Origin: Cupriavidus sp. P-10
GTDB lineage: Bacteria; Pseudomonadota; Gammaproteobacteria; Burkholderiales; Burkholderiaceae
NCBI RefSeq assembly: GCF_003402535.2
Contig: NZ_AP025171.1
Coordinates: 1,426,001-1,490,000, forward strand
DNA length: 64,000 bases
Direction: 5' to 3'
This document shows positions 53,343 through 61,748 of this stretch, one piece after another (position 1 is the first letter of the stretch; the number at the start of each line of letters is the position of its first letter). The position numbers and the translations under genes are program-made. Below the pieces are notes generated by a model that saw only the letters and a program-made list of their open reading frames with translations, was not told where the DNA came from and did not search any database.

Positions 53343-53729
53343 ATGATTCGACAGTTCGCCCACACGCTCTTTGCCACCGCCGCGATCGCCGTGGCCTGCA
53401 CCGCCACCATCGCCCATGCCGCCGCGCCGCGCGACAGCGGGCATGCCGGCGACAAGTACGGCTATTCCTTCCGGGGCGACATGGGCAAGGTGTCTGGCGA
53501 CGGAGCACGCGCGGCCCGCTTCGACGTTTTCACCGAGGGCGCCAGCACCGGGGCACCGCCCGCCAATGCGCAGTCCCTCTCGGGCCTGGATCGCAGCGGC
53601 GTATCGGCCGACCCGGCGCGCAAGTTCGATGTGTATTCCGATGGCTCGCTCGCGGGCATGGACCGCAGCGGTGTTTCGGCCGATCCGGCGCGCAAGTTCG
53701 ACGTCTATACCGACGGCGCGCTGGCGTAA
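53343..53729 (+). CDS. Small exported protein with C-terminal tandem repeats
   Basis: A 128-residue protein with a signal peptide of about 26 residues (ends IAHAAAP). The second half holds two near-identical 23-residue units, each with DRSGVSADPARKFDVY followed by SDG or TDG, and a related degenerate unit before them (ARAARFDVFTEG). It is probably periplasmic and soluble. ATG at 53343 is chosen because it opens the signal peptide. Function unknown. Confidence 0.72.
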   Translation: MIRQFAHTLFATAAIAVACTATIAHAAAPRDSGHAGDKYGYSFRGDMGKVSGDGARAARFDVFTEGASTGAPPANAQSLSGLDRSGVSADPARKFDVYSDGSLAGMDRSGVSADPARKFDVYTDGALA

Positions 53730-53743
53730 GATCGCATCGGCAG

Positions 53744-54781
53744 TCACTCCATCTTCAGGCCCACCGATCTGGTCATCGCCTGGTAGGTTGGCCAGGTACG
53801 TGCGATGAATCGCTGCAAGGCATCACCGGTCAAGGGAGTGTCCTGGCTGCCAAGCTGCTCGCGCACGTTCCTGACCGCCTCCGATTCGGTGACCGATTGC
53901 CGCACCAGCGTCGCCAGGCTCTCGACGATGCCGGCAGGCAAACCGGCCGGCCCCAGCAGCATATTGCATTCAGCAAGGTTGCCGAAAACTGGGTCGGAGA
54001 TGCCCTCGTCCGCCCAAGTCGGCACGTTTGGCAACTTGTTGCTGCGCGGCCCGGAAATCAGGAGAAGCGGCTTGAGCCCACCGGAAGCCAGGCCGCCCGA
54101 CATGCCCAGCAAGGACCCGGCGCCGATATCGATATGGCCCGCCAGCAGGTCGCCGATCATCGCGCCGGTCCCCTTGTAGTTGATGATGTCGAGCTGGGCC
54201 CCGGTCAGCTTCTTCAACTGCGCGACCATCAGCTGCCACCCCGAGCCTATGCCGTAGTTGCCGACGCTGACCGGGCGTTTCTGCGCGAGGGCGAGCAATT
54301 CCTTGAAGGTGGTGGCCGGCAGCCCCCGGGTCGCGACCATGACGCCGACACCGGTGCTGATCGATGCCACCGGCGTGAGGTCGCGCGAGGGATCGATGGG
54401 CGGCTTCTTCAGCAGGACCGGCGCCTGCGCCAACTGGCTGTGCAGGGTGCAAAGCAGCGTATAGCCGTCAGGCCGCGCCCGCGCCACGGTTTCTGCGGCG
54501 ATCATGCCGATGCCGCCCGGCTTGTTCTCCACCACCACCGGCGTCTTCAGCCTCGCGGAGAAGAACTCCGCGAATGCGCGCGCGGTGCTGTCGTTGGACG
54601 ATCCCGGCGCCTGCGCCGCAATGATCCGGATCGGCCGTGAAGGCCAGTCGGCGGCAAACGCACCACGTGGCAGCAGCCACGGCAGCGCAGCGGCGCCGGC
54701 AGCGGCCCCCAGCATCCGGCGCCTGCGAGGGTTGATCATCTCCGCGGGCAGGTCGCTGCCCGGTTCAGGATAGACACGCAT
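53744..54781 (-). CDS. Bug-type (TTT) periplasmic solute-binding receptor
   Basis: Bug receptor with IIAAQAPGSSNDSTAR, VVVENKPGGIGMIAA and RPDGYTLLCTL. The signal peptide carries NPRRRRMLGAAAG, a twin-arginine-like start, which is unusual in this family and could route it through Tat. GGAG lies 8 bases before the ATG at 54781. It is the last gene of the minus-strand CoA-catabolic operon, 108 bases after the malyl-CoA-lyase-like gene, so its ligand is probably the operon's substrate. Confidence 0.88.
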   Translation of the reverse strand: MRVYPEPGSDLPAEMINPRRRRMLGAAAGAAALPWLLPRGAFAADWPSRPIRIIAAQAPGSSNDSTARAFAEFFSARLKTPVVVENKPGGIGMIAAETVARARPDGYTLLCTLHSQLAQAPVLLKKPPIDPSRDLTPVASISTGVGVMVATRGLPATTFKELLALAQKRPVSVGNYGIGSGWQLMVAQLKKLTGAQLDIINYKGTGAMIGDLLAGHIDIGAGSLLGMSGGLASGGLKPLLLISGPRSNKLPNVPTWADEGISDPVFGNLAECNMLLGPAGLPAGIVESLATLVRQSVTESEAVRNVREQLGSQDTPLTGDALQRFIARTWPTYQAMTRSVGLKME

Positions 54782-54889
54782 GGATTGTCTCCGAAAGCGT
54801 CGAGCCTGCGCCGGCCGACTGGCAGCCGGCGCCCTGGCTGGCCGTCGCGATCCGCCACGGCCGGCGGGCGAGCATGTCGTTTCATGCCG

Positions 54890-55801
54890 CTACATGCCGA
54901 TCAGGTCGGCCCGTTGCACCAGGTTCCGGACGATGCGGACCGAGGCGATGTCGATCATCTTTCCCTCGTACTGCACGGCACCCAGGCCTTGCGACAGCGC
55001 TTCGTCATACGCGCGCATCATGTCGCGGGCACGCGCTACATCGGCCTCTGCCGGCGTGAAGACGTCCTGAGCCAGCGCTACCTGCGATGGATGGATGGCC
55101 CACTTTCCCGCCATGCCGAGGATCATGGCGCGGCGGGCTTCTTCTCGGAACGCTGCGGGATCGCGGAAGTCGGCGAACGGCCCATCGACGGCGTCCAGCC
55201 GGTTGGCGCGCGCCGCGATCGTCAGCCGCTGGCGCTGGTAGTGCCAGATGTCGCCCGGATATCCGCCGCTGCCGCCAATGTCCCGCATGGATACGCCCTG
55301 GCTGGCGGAGTAGTCGCCCATGCCGAAGATCAGGCACTCCAGGCGCGGCGACGACGCGGCGATCGCCTCGACGTTCATCATCGCTTCCACCTCTTCGACC
55401 AGCACATCGATACCGATGCGGTGGCGCAGCCCGAGCTTTTTCTCCATCATCGACAGCAGCTTGTCGACGAACTGCACATCCGCCGCCGACATGGCCTTGG
55501 GCAGCATGATCACGTCGAGGTTGCGGCCGGCGCCCTCCACCACCTCGATGATGTCCTCGTAGGCATACTCCGTGGTCAGGTCGTTGATCCGCACGCAGCG
55601 CGTGGACGTGCCCCAGTCCAGGCCGTTGAGCGCATCGACGATCTTGCGCCGCGCCGGCCGCTTTTCGCTCGGGGCCACGGCGTCTTCCAGGTCAAGGAAG
55701 ACGAAGTCGACGGCCATGTCCGCTGCCTTGGCCATCATCTTCTCGCTTGAGCCCGGCACGGACAGCTGGCACCGGCGCAGTCTCCTGGTTCGTTCCTGCA
55801 T
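54890..55801 (-). CDS. HpcH/CitE-family lyase, malyl/methylmalyl-CoA lyase-like
   Basis: A 303-residue (beta/alpha)8 lyase of the CitE/Mcl1 type. Key segments: RRCQLSVPGSSEKMM, DFVFLDLEDAVAPSEK (metal and CoA site acids), RCVRINDLTTEY, DVIMLPKAMSAADV, then FGMGDYSA and GMAGKWAIHPSQV. The sequence style is closest to L-malyl-CoA/beta-methylmalyl-CoA and citramalyl-CoA lyases, which split a hydroxyacyl-CoA into acetyl- or propionyl-CoA and an oxo acid. It would be the last, carbon-splitting step of the operon. Confidence 0.85.
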   Translation of the reverse strand: MQERTRRLRRCQLSVPGSSEKMMAKAADMAVDFVFLDLEDAVAPSEKRPARRKIVDALNGLDWGTSTRCVRINDLTTEYAYEDIIEVVEGAGRNLDVIMLPKAMSAADVQFVDKLLSMMEKKLGLRHRIGIDVLVEEVEAMMNVEAIAASSPRLECLIFGMGDYSASQGVSMRDIGGSGGYPGDIWHYQRQRLTIAARANRLDAVDGPFADFRDPAAFREEARRAMILGMAGKWAIHPSQVALAQDVFTPAEADVARARDMMRAYDEALSQGLGAVQYEGKMIDIASVRIVRNLVQRADLIGM

Positions 55802-55856
55802 GATGTTGTCTCCTGCTGGTTGTATTGGTCTTGCTTGCCTGCCATGCCGGCGGGCG

Positions 55857-57098
55857 CTACTGCACTACGCCACCGGCGCGCAGCGCGGCGATTTCGCGGC
55901 GATCGAAGCCGAGGTCGGCGAGGGTGCGGTCGGTGTGCTCGCCTGTCATCGGGGCGCGGCGGCGTACGCCGCCGGGGGTGGCGCTCATGCGTACCGGGCT
56001 GCCGGCAATGGTCAGCTTGCGCGGGGCGCCGGGCTGCTCGGCCTCGACCAGCATCCCGCGGACGCGGAAATGCGGATCGTTGAAAATGTCGGCGGCATCG
56101 AATACCGGACCGAATGGCACGTCCCCGCCAAGCATCTCCGCGAGCGCCCGCTTGGTGTAGCGCATGGTCCAGGCGCCGACCCCCTGCTCCACCTCCTCCC
56201 GGTACTGCACGCGCAGTGCGTTGGTGGCGAAGCGCGGATCATCCGCCCATGGCGGATGGCCCATCCGGTCTACCAGCAGCTTCCAGAATCGGTCGTTCGG
56301 CACGCCCAGGCTGATAAAGCCATCGCTCGCCGGGAACAGGCCAAACGGGCAAAGCAGCGGATGGCCATTGCCCTCCGGCCCCGGCGGCTGCGCCGTGGCG
56401 CTGTACTGGAACACCATGCGCTCGCATACTGCCAGCACGGCATCGACCATGGCCACGTCAACGAACTGGCCACGCCCGGTGCGCTGGGCATGCCAGCAGG
56501 CCGCGGCGATGCCGTAGGCCAGGAACATTGCCGGCACGATATCGCCGACCCCCGGCCCGATCTTGGTCGGCGCCCCGCCGCGCTGCGGGCCGGTGATCCC
56601 CATGATGCCGCCCATCGCCTGCGCGACGGGGTCGTAGGCGGGCCAGCCGGCATAGGTGCTTGCGCCGCTGCGTGGGTCGCCGAAGCCGCGCAATGCTGCG
56701 TAGACCAGCCTGGGGTTTTCTTCGGCGAGCCGCTCGTATCCCAGCCCGAAGCGCTCCATCACCCCGGCCCGGTAGTTCTCCACCAGCACGTCCGCACTGC
56801 GCACCAGTCGCAGCAAGGTCTCGCGGCCCGCGGCCTGCTTCAGGTCGAGCACCAGCGATTCCTTGTTGCGGTTGATGGAGCCGAAATAGCCGCCAAAGCC
56901 ACCCGATTCCATCGGCAATGCGCCCTCCAGGTGCGGACCGTTGCGCCGCGTCTGGTCACCGCCGGGCGGCTCGATCTTGATCACGCGCGCCCCCTGGTCG
57001 GCGAGCATCATCGAGCAGTACGGGCCGGCCAGCATCTGCGTCAGGTCGAGCACCAGCAAGCCGTCCAGCGCGCCGGCGGCGCCGCCATGCGCGCTCAT
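55857..57098 (-). CDS. CaiB/BaiF-type (family III) CoA transferase
   Basis: Family III CoA transferase: GLLVLDLTQMLAGPYCSMML, DQGARVIKIEPPGGDQT, INRNKESLVLDLKQ, and GPGVGDIVPAMFLAYG with the likely catalytic Asp. ATG at 57098 overlaps the stop of the MaoC gene upstream (ATGA). As the activating enzyme of the operon it would load CoA onto the imported acid. The frame is open to 57155 but the overlap start is typical of the whole operon. Confidence 0.88.
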   Translation of the reverse strand: MSAHGGAAGALDGLLVLDLTQMLAGPYCSMMLADQGARVIKIEPPGGDQTRRNGPHLEGALPMESGGFGGYFGSINRNKESLVLDLKQAAGRETLLRLVRSADVLVENYRAGVMERFGLGYERLAEENPRLVYAALRGFGDPRSGASTYAGWPAYDPVAQAMGGIMGITGPQRGGAPTKIGPGVGDIVPAMFLAYGIAAACWHAQRTGRGQFVDVAMVDAVLAVCERMVFQYSATAQPPGPEGNGHPLLCPFGLFPASDGFISLGVPNDRFWKLLVDRMGHPPWADDPRFATNALRVQYREEVEQGVGAWTMRYTKRALAEMLGGDVPFGPVFDAADIFNDPHFRVRGMLVEAEQPGAPRKLTIAGSPVRMSATPGGVRRRAPMTGEHTDRTLADLGFDRREIAALRAGGVVQ

Positions 57099-57583
57099 TG
57101 ATCGCCCCAGTGGCTCTTGCGCTTGATCAGCGCGGTGCGTTCGGCCTGGACACAAAGCTTGTCGTCCTGGTTCACGCCGTAGTGGCGGAAGCGCACGATG
57201 CCGGCATCGTCGCGCCCGGCATCCTCCCTGCCGAGCACTTCCGTAAAGGCATAGAGCGTGTCGCCGTGGAACACGGGATGCGACAGGCGGATCTTGTCGA
57301 GCCCGAGTTCGCGCAGGCAGTGCTCGGCCGTATCCTGTGCCGCCAGGCCGAGCACCATCGACAGGTTGATCCCGCCGAATACCACGCGCTGCGCGAAGAT
57401 GCCGCCGGATGCACGCCGCATGACGTCTTCGTTGAAATGGCCCTCGGCGGTGTTCATGACCATATTGGTCAGCATGACGTTGTCCATCTCCGTCACGGTC
57501 TTGCCGCGTGCGTGGCGGATCAGCATGCCGGGCTCGAAGTGCTCGAAGTAGCCGTCCGGGCTGGTGAGTGCGGAATATTTCAT
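57095..57583 (-). CDS. MaoC-like hydratase/dehydratase (second copy in operon)
   Basis: A hot-dog-fold MaoC protein of 162 residues: YFEHFEPGMLIRHARGKTVT, then DNVMLTNMVMNTAEGHFN in the active-site region, and HPVFHGDTLYAFTEV. The usual Asp/His pair of R-hydratases is modified (NxxxxNTAEGHFN), as in mesaconyl/itaconyl-CoA hydratase-like halves. It overlaps both neighbours by 4 bases. With the other MaoC gene at 58821 it could form a two-subunit hydratase. Confidence 0.86.
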   Translation of the reverse strand: MKYSALTSPDGYFEHFEPGMLIRHARGKTVTEMDNVMLTNMVMNTAEGHFNEDVMRRASGGIFAQRVVFGGINLSMVLGLAAQDTAEHCLRELGLDKIRLSHPVFHGDTLYAFTEVLGREDAGRDDAGIVRFRHYGVNQDDKLCVQAERTALIKRKSHWGDQ

Positions 57584-58818
57584 GCTGCCTCCCTTGCCGG
57601 GCCGGATTGCTTGTCGAATGCGCGGCTGGCGATCATGCCCTCCACCTCGGACTTGCCGAGCAGGCTGGTCGCGATGATGCGTTGCTGGATCTCCGAGGTG
57701 CCCTCGAAGATCTTGGTCAGCCGCGCATCGCGCCAGTAGCGCTCCACCGGGAACAGCCTGGTATAGCCGGCGCCGCCGAAGATCTGCAGCGCGGACGATG
57801 TCACCCGCTCGGCCATTTCGGAAGCGAAGTACTTCACCATCGACGCCTCCTTGTCACAGCGGCGCTCGCTGTCGATCTCGCTGCAGACGAAATAGAGCAA
57901 CTGGCGCGCGGCTTCGATCTCGGTGGCCATGGTGGCGATCTTGAAGCGGATCGCCTGGTATTCGGCGATCGGCATGCCGAACTGGCGGCGCTCCAGCGAA
58001 TAGGCGATCGCATCTTCGAGCGCGCCCTGCGCCAGGCCGATGGCCCGGGCCGCAGTATGCGCACGCGCGCCTTCCAGCCCCTTGGTCATCAGCAGGAAGG
58101 CCTTGCCCTCCGGCCCCATCAGGTTGCGCTTCGGCACCCGCACGCCGTCCAGTGCCAGTTCGAAGGTCTTCCAGCCAAAGTAGCCGATCTTGGGAATGGG
58201 CGAACCGGTCATGCCGGCCGGAAAGCTGCCGCGCGGCTTCTCGATCATGAAGCACGAGATGCCCTCCCAGCGCTTGTCCGGCGCGGGCGGCGGCGAGGTC
58301 CGGGCGAACACGATCAGGTAGTCCGCGCCATCGGCAAAGGTGCACCAGTACTTGTTGCCGGTCAGCACCCAGTCATCGCCGTCAGGCACGGCGCGGCAGG
58401 AGATCGAGGCCAGGTCGGAGCCCGTGTCGGGCTCGGACAAGGCACTGGCGTTGAGGAATTCGCCGCGCACCACGCGGGGCAGGTATTCCCGGCGCATGTC
58501 CTCAGGCATCGATTTCATGATCCAGCCGCCCTGTGCGCGGGCGACGATCGATGCCACCGACATCCAGCCGCGCGAGAGCTGCTCGCAGATCAGGCAGTAC
58601 TCGAAGATGCCAAGGCCCATGCCGCCGTACGCCTCGGGGATGGTGATGCCGAAGTACCCCATCTCGGCCATCTTGTCGCGCAGCGACATCGGGATTTCCG
58701 CATCCGGACCATCCAGCGCGTTAGCGACCGGCAGCACCTCTTTCATCGTGAACTCGCGCGCCGCATCGCGGATCATGCGACGCGCTTCCGTCATGTACCC
58801 CAGACCGTCTGCTGACAT
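57580..58818 (-). CDS. Acyl-CoA dehydrogenase
   Basis: A 412-residue flavin acyl-CoA dehydrogenase. Features: GYFGITIPEAYGGMGLG at the start, LSEPDTGSDLASISC in the FAD/substrate region, GNKYWCTFADGADY, and the C-terminal FEGTSEIQQRIIATSLLG. The sequence EGTSEIQ carries the family's usual catalytic-base region (the base itself is in the preceding loop). It would insert the double bond that one of the MaoC proteins then hydrates. ATGA overlap downstream and a 2-base gap upstream place it firmly in the operon. Confidence 0.9.
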   Translation of the reverse strand: MSADGLGYMTEARRMIRDAAREFTMKEVLPVANALDGPDAEIPMSLRDKMAEMGYFGITIPEAYGGMGLGIFEYCLICEQLSRGWMSVASIVARAQGGWIMKSMPEDMRREYLPRVVRGEFLNASALSEPDTGSDLASISCRAVPDGDDWVLTGNKYWCTFADGADYLIVFARTSPPPAPDKRWEGISCFMIEKPRGSFPAGMTGSPIPKIGYFGWKTFELALDGVRVPKRNLMGPEGKAFLLMTKGLEGARAHTAARAIGLAQGALEDAIAYSLERRQFGMPIAEYQAIRFKIATMATEIEAARQLLYFVCSEIDSERRCDKEASMVKYFASEMAERVTSSALQIFGGAGYTRLFPVERYWRDARLTKIFEGTSEIQQRIIATSLLGKSEVEGMIASRAFDKQSGPAREAA

Positions 58819-58820
58819 GC

Positions 58821-59333
58821 TTACCCCCTCATCCTGACCAGATTCGAACGCTTGAACTCGATGACCGCTTCGCCCCGCTGGTTGGTGCCATGCGTATGCC
58901 AGGTCACGATGCCGTAGCCTGGCCGGTTGCTCGCGGGCCGGCGCGATACCACCACGGAGCGGGCATAGAGCGTTTCGCCGGGATAGACCGGCCTGACGTA
59001 GGCCAGTTCATCGACGCCGAGGAAAGGACCGCCCCCCTCGGACAAGTCTTCGACCGACAGCCCGAACACGGTGTTGAACACCAGCAGCGGGTTGACCGGT
59101 ACGCCCGGATGTCCGTTCGCCTGCGCCATCGCCTCATTGGTGTACTGCGGGTTGTAGTGCAGCGTCAGCACCGAGAACATGGTGTTGTCCGCCGCGGTGA
59201 CGGTGCGGCCCCAGTGGTGGTCGAAGCGGCGGCCGGGCTCGAAGTCCTCGTAGCGGTTGCCGCGGCTGCGCAGTGTCGCGCTGGCTTTCAGGCGGGCGAC
59301 GACGGGGTCGACAGCAGTCTCGTTGGATGTCAT
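58821..59333 (-). CDS. MaoC-like hydratase/dehydratase (first copy in operon)
   Basis: A 170-residue MaoC hot-dog protein: NRYEDFEPGRRFDHHWGRTV, TAADNTMFSVLTLHYNPQY, LGVDELAYVRPVYPGETLY. The pattern YNPQYTNE near residue 70 is the place of the hydratase acid/base residues. It starts in ATGA overlap with the MmgE/PrpD gene and ends 2 bases before the dehydrogenase start. Confidence 0.88.
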   Translation of the reverse strand: MTSNETAVDPVVARLKASATLRSRGNRYEDFEPGRRFDHHWGRTVTAADNTMFSVLTLHYNPQYTNEAMAQANGHPGVPVNPLLVFNTVFGLSVEDLSEGGGPFLGVDELAYVRPVYPGETLYARSVVVSRRPASNRPGYGIVTWHTHGTNQRGEAVIEFKRSNLVRMRG

Positions 59334-60703
59334 TGGATTGCCTCAAACAGGGGTTCAACGGAAGGAAGCCGGTCCAGCGCGTCGACCACCGACACCAGCT
59401 TCGAGAACCTGGCCACGCCGATCCGTGGCACGACGATGGCTTGCGCCTTCTCGACCAGGCGCCGCCATTGCATGGCCAGGTCCGTGGCGGGCACCGCGAC
59501 ATTGGCCTGCGCGCGCAGCGTCCGGCCATCGCGGGTCATGATCTCCACGGTGGCGGCATTGCGGTCCGCTCCCGGCACCACTTCCAGCGCGATCCGCTGC
59601 CGTGCCTTGACAAAGCGCGGCGCGAGCGCTGTCTCGGTTGAATACAACGCGAGCGATGCGGTGGGCGCGCCGTCCATCGCCAGCGCCGCAAGATGCTGGA
59701 TGGAGAACTTGATCTCGAGGCCGGTCTGCGGGCTGGCGATATCGCAGACACCGCGGTGCGGACCGGACACGAAGATGGTCATGGCCTCCAGGGCATCGAG
59801 GTCGATCCGTTGCTCACGGCAGGCCGCCGCGACCGCCTCGATGGTGGAGTGCGTGAGGTAGCAGGATGCGTGGAACTTGAACAGGGTGCGTTCGATGGCC
59901 AGGCCCTGCCGTCGCTCAAACGTCTGCGGGAAAGCTGGTGCTGCTGGTGCCTGGGTGCGGCCGAAGCCCTGCTCGCATTCGATGGCGCGGGGGTTGGCGG
60001 TGAACCCGCGCGCCGCCAATCGGGCGGCCATGACGCCATTCATGGCCGCCTTGCCGGCGTGCAGCGGCTTGGCCATGGTGCCGAACATGCATTTGAGTCC
60101 CGCCGCCTGGGTCGCGGCCAGGCCGAGCGCATGCGCGGTGGCGCTTGGATCCAGGCCACCGAGCCGTGCGCATGCGGCGGCCGCGCCAAGCGTGCCGGTG
60201 GTGCCGGTCGGATGCAGGCCAAGGCGGTATTGCTCCGCGCCCACGACTTCGCCGATCCGGCTTTCCGCTTCGTGCCCCAGGATCAGCGCGCGCAGCAGGT
60301 CCCTGCCGCTGGCGCCGGTTGCCTGGGCCATCGCCAAAGCGGCAGGCGCAACCGGCACGGTCGGATGGCCATGCATGGCCGAGGCGACGTCGTCAAAATC
60401 CAGCGCATGTCCGGCGGCACCATTGATCAGCGCGGCCTGTGCAGCCTCCGCGCGCAGCCGGCTGCCCAGCAGGGCGCAAGGCAGATCACGCGAGCCGCTG
60501 GCATACTCGGCCGCGAGCATTTCCACCAAGGGCTCGTGCGCCGCGGCGATGGTGACCGCGATCCAGTCGAGCATGGCATGCCTTGCCCAGGCGAACGCCG
60601 GCGCGCCGATGCCGGCATCGTCGACCGTGCTGACCCAGTGGGCCAGCGCGTGGGTAAAGCCGCCGCTGCCCGCCGCATTTTCGATAATGTTGTCGGTTTC
60701 CAC
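59330..60703 (-). CDS. MmgE/PrpD-family protein
   Basis: A 457-residue MmgE/PrpD member, the fold of 2-methylcitrate dehydratase and cis-aconitate decarboxylase. Visible marks: GAAGHALDFDDVASAMHGHP near residue 95-115 (the DDxxxxxxxHP active-site motif), GEVVGAEQYRLGLHPTGTTG and AATQAAGLKCMFGTMAKPLH with AGKAAMNG. It is the first gene of the operon, starting 79 bases after the nearer of two ATCACATATGTGAT palindromes. It would act on a tricarboxylate- or dicarboxylate-type intermediate. Confidence 0.9.
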   Translation of the reverse strand: METDNIIENAAGSGGFTHALAHWVSTVDDAGIGAPAFAWARHAMLDWIAVTIAAAHEPLVEMLAAEYASGSRDLPCALLGSRLRAEAAQAALINGAAGHALDFDDVASAMHGHPTVPVAPAALAMAQATGASGRDLLRALILGHEAESRIGEVVGAEQYRLGLHPTGTTGTLGAAAACARLGGLDPSATAHALGLAATQAAGLKCMFGTMAKPLHAGKAAMNGVMAARLAARGFTANPRAIECEQGFGRTQAPAAPAFPQTFERRQGLAIERTLFKFHASCYLTHSTIEAVAAACREQRIDLDALEAMTIFVSGPHRGVCDIASPQTGLEIKFSIQHLAALAMDGAPTASLALYSTETALAPRFVKARQRIALEVVPGADRNAATVEIMTRDGRTLRAQANVAVPATDLAMQWRRLVEKAQAIVVPRIGVARFSKLVSVVDALDRLPSVEPLFEAIQ

Positions 60704-60781
60704 TCGGTGACATCGCCGCGCTAGCGGGGCGTAGTGTTGTTGTCGATGGACCGAGTATTGGCGATCGCTGACAGGGGCGGT

Positions 60782-60830
60782 ATCACATATGTGATGAATC
60801 CAGGCCCCGGCGATCGATCACATATGTGAT
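60782..60830. promoter_or_regulatory. Two identical 14-bp palindromes, likely IclR operators
   Basis: ATCACATATGTGAT is present twice, at 60782-60795 and 60817-60830, 35 bp centre to centre, each followed by GAA or GAAA. They lie between the IclR gene stop and the MmgE/PrpD start, in the promoter of the operon 60703 to 53744. Perfect paired palindromes near an IclR gene are the classic binding pattern of that family. Confidence 0.7.
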
Positions 60831-60856
60831 GAAAGGCGCCCCGCGGCGAAAGCGCT

Positions 60857-61594
60857 CTAGCAGTCGTTGGCGACGGCGAGCACGGCGGCCAGCAGCTTCT
60901 TGCGACGTGCATGCAGCCGCGCAACCGGGCCACCGGTACCAATGCCGAGCCATTGCCCGCGTATTGGCGTTGCCACCAGCGTGGCGATCACGCCCGCGCC
61001 CGGCGTGGCCAGGCTTGCCGACTCGTAGTAGCCGTGGCGGCGCGCCTGCTCCACGGCGCGCATGACCTCGGCGGGCCGTGCCGGCTGCTCGCCGGGCGCT
61101 GCCTCGGCGTTGTAGCGGCGCAGCAGGCGGCCGATCTCTTCGTCGTCCATCCGGCTCATCAGCATGATGCCGATCGCGGTGCGGTGCATCGGGCGGATCG
61201 TGCCGGACGACACCGACAAGCGCAGCGCGTGGCTGGATTCGATGACGGATAGGTACTGCAGCATGTTGCCGCTTTGCCGGCCGAGCAGCACCGTCTCGCC
61301 GGTTTCACTCGACAGTCTGCGCATCGCATCATGGACCGAGGCGCCGGGACCCTGCTTGCGGGTGGTCCAGCCGCACAGGAACGCGACCCGCACCGAGGGG
61401 CAATAGCTCCGGTTCTGCGCGTCGAACTCCATGTAGCCGCGCCCCACCATGGTTCGCAGCAGCATCGAGACGCTGGATTGCGGGATGCCGAGGCGCTCGG
61501 CGATCTCGCCGACGCGCAATGGCCGGCGCACGCGCTCGAACAATTCGAGCAGATCGAATACACGATTGGCGGACTTGACCATCCCGCTGTCCAT
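60857..61594 (-). CDS. IclR-family regulator
   Basis: A 245-residue IclR regulator: N-terminal winged helix (RVFDLLELFERVRRPLRVGE, then LGIPQSSVSMLLRTMVGRGY) and the IclR effector domain (VSSGTIRPMHRTAIGIML with a conserved RMDDEEIG, and ARRHGYYESASLATPGAGV). It is divergent from the Bug receptor at 61749 and upstream of the MmgE/PrpD operon on the same strand, so it probably controls both through the gap at 61595-61748 and the twin palindromes. AGGAGACACC before the ATG at 61594 fixes the start. Confidence 0.9.
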   Translation of the reverse strand: MDSGMVKSANRVFDLLELFERVRRPLRVGEIAERLGIPQSSVSMLLRTMVGRGYMEFDAQNRSYCPSVRVAFLCGWTTRKQGPGASVHDAMRRLSSETGETVLLGRQSGNMLQYLSVIESSHALRLSVSSGTIRPMHRTAIGIMLMSRMDDEEIGRLLRRYNAEAAPGEQPARPAEVMRAVEQARRHGYYESASLATPGAGVIATLVATPIRGQWLGIGTGGPVARLHARRKKLLAAVLAVANDC

Positions 61595-61748
61595 GACGGT
61601 GTCTCCTTGACCACCTGCGGTGGCCGCTTGGCTTTTGCCGGCAGGATAGCAGCCCGGACCGCCCGAGATTCGTCCTAACCGACGATGCCCACGCTTCGGC
61701 CCAAACCCTATCCTCCTCGAAAACGAAAATCATATCGGAGACAAAACC

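Noticed and set aside
57568..58815. 415-codon frame opposite the acyl-CoA dehydrogenase
   Set aside because: Antisense shadow of a clear enzyme gene.
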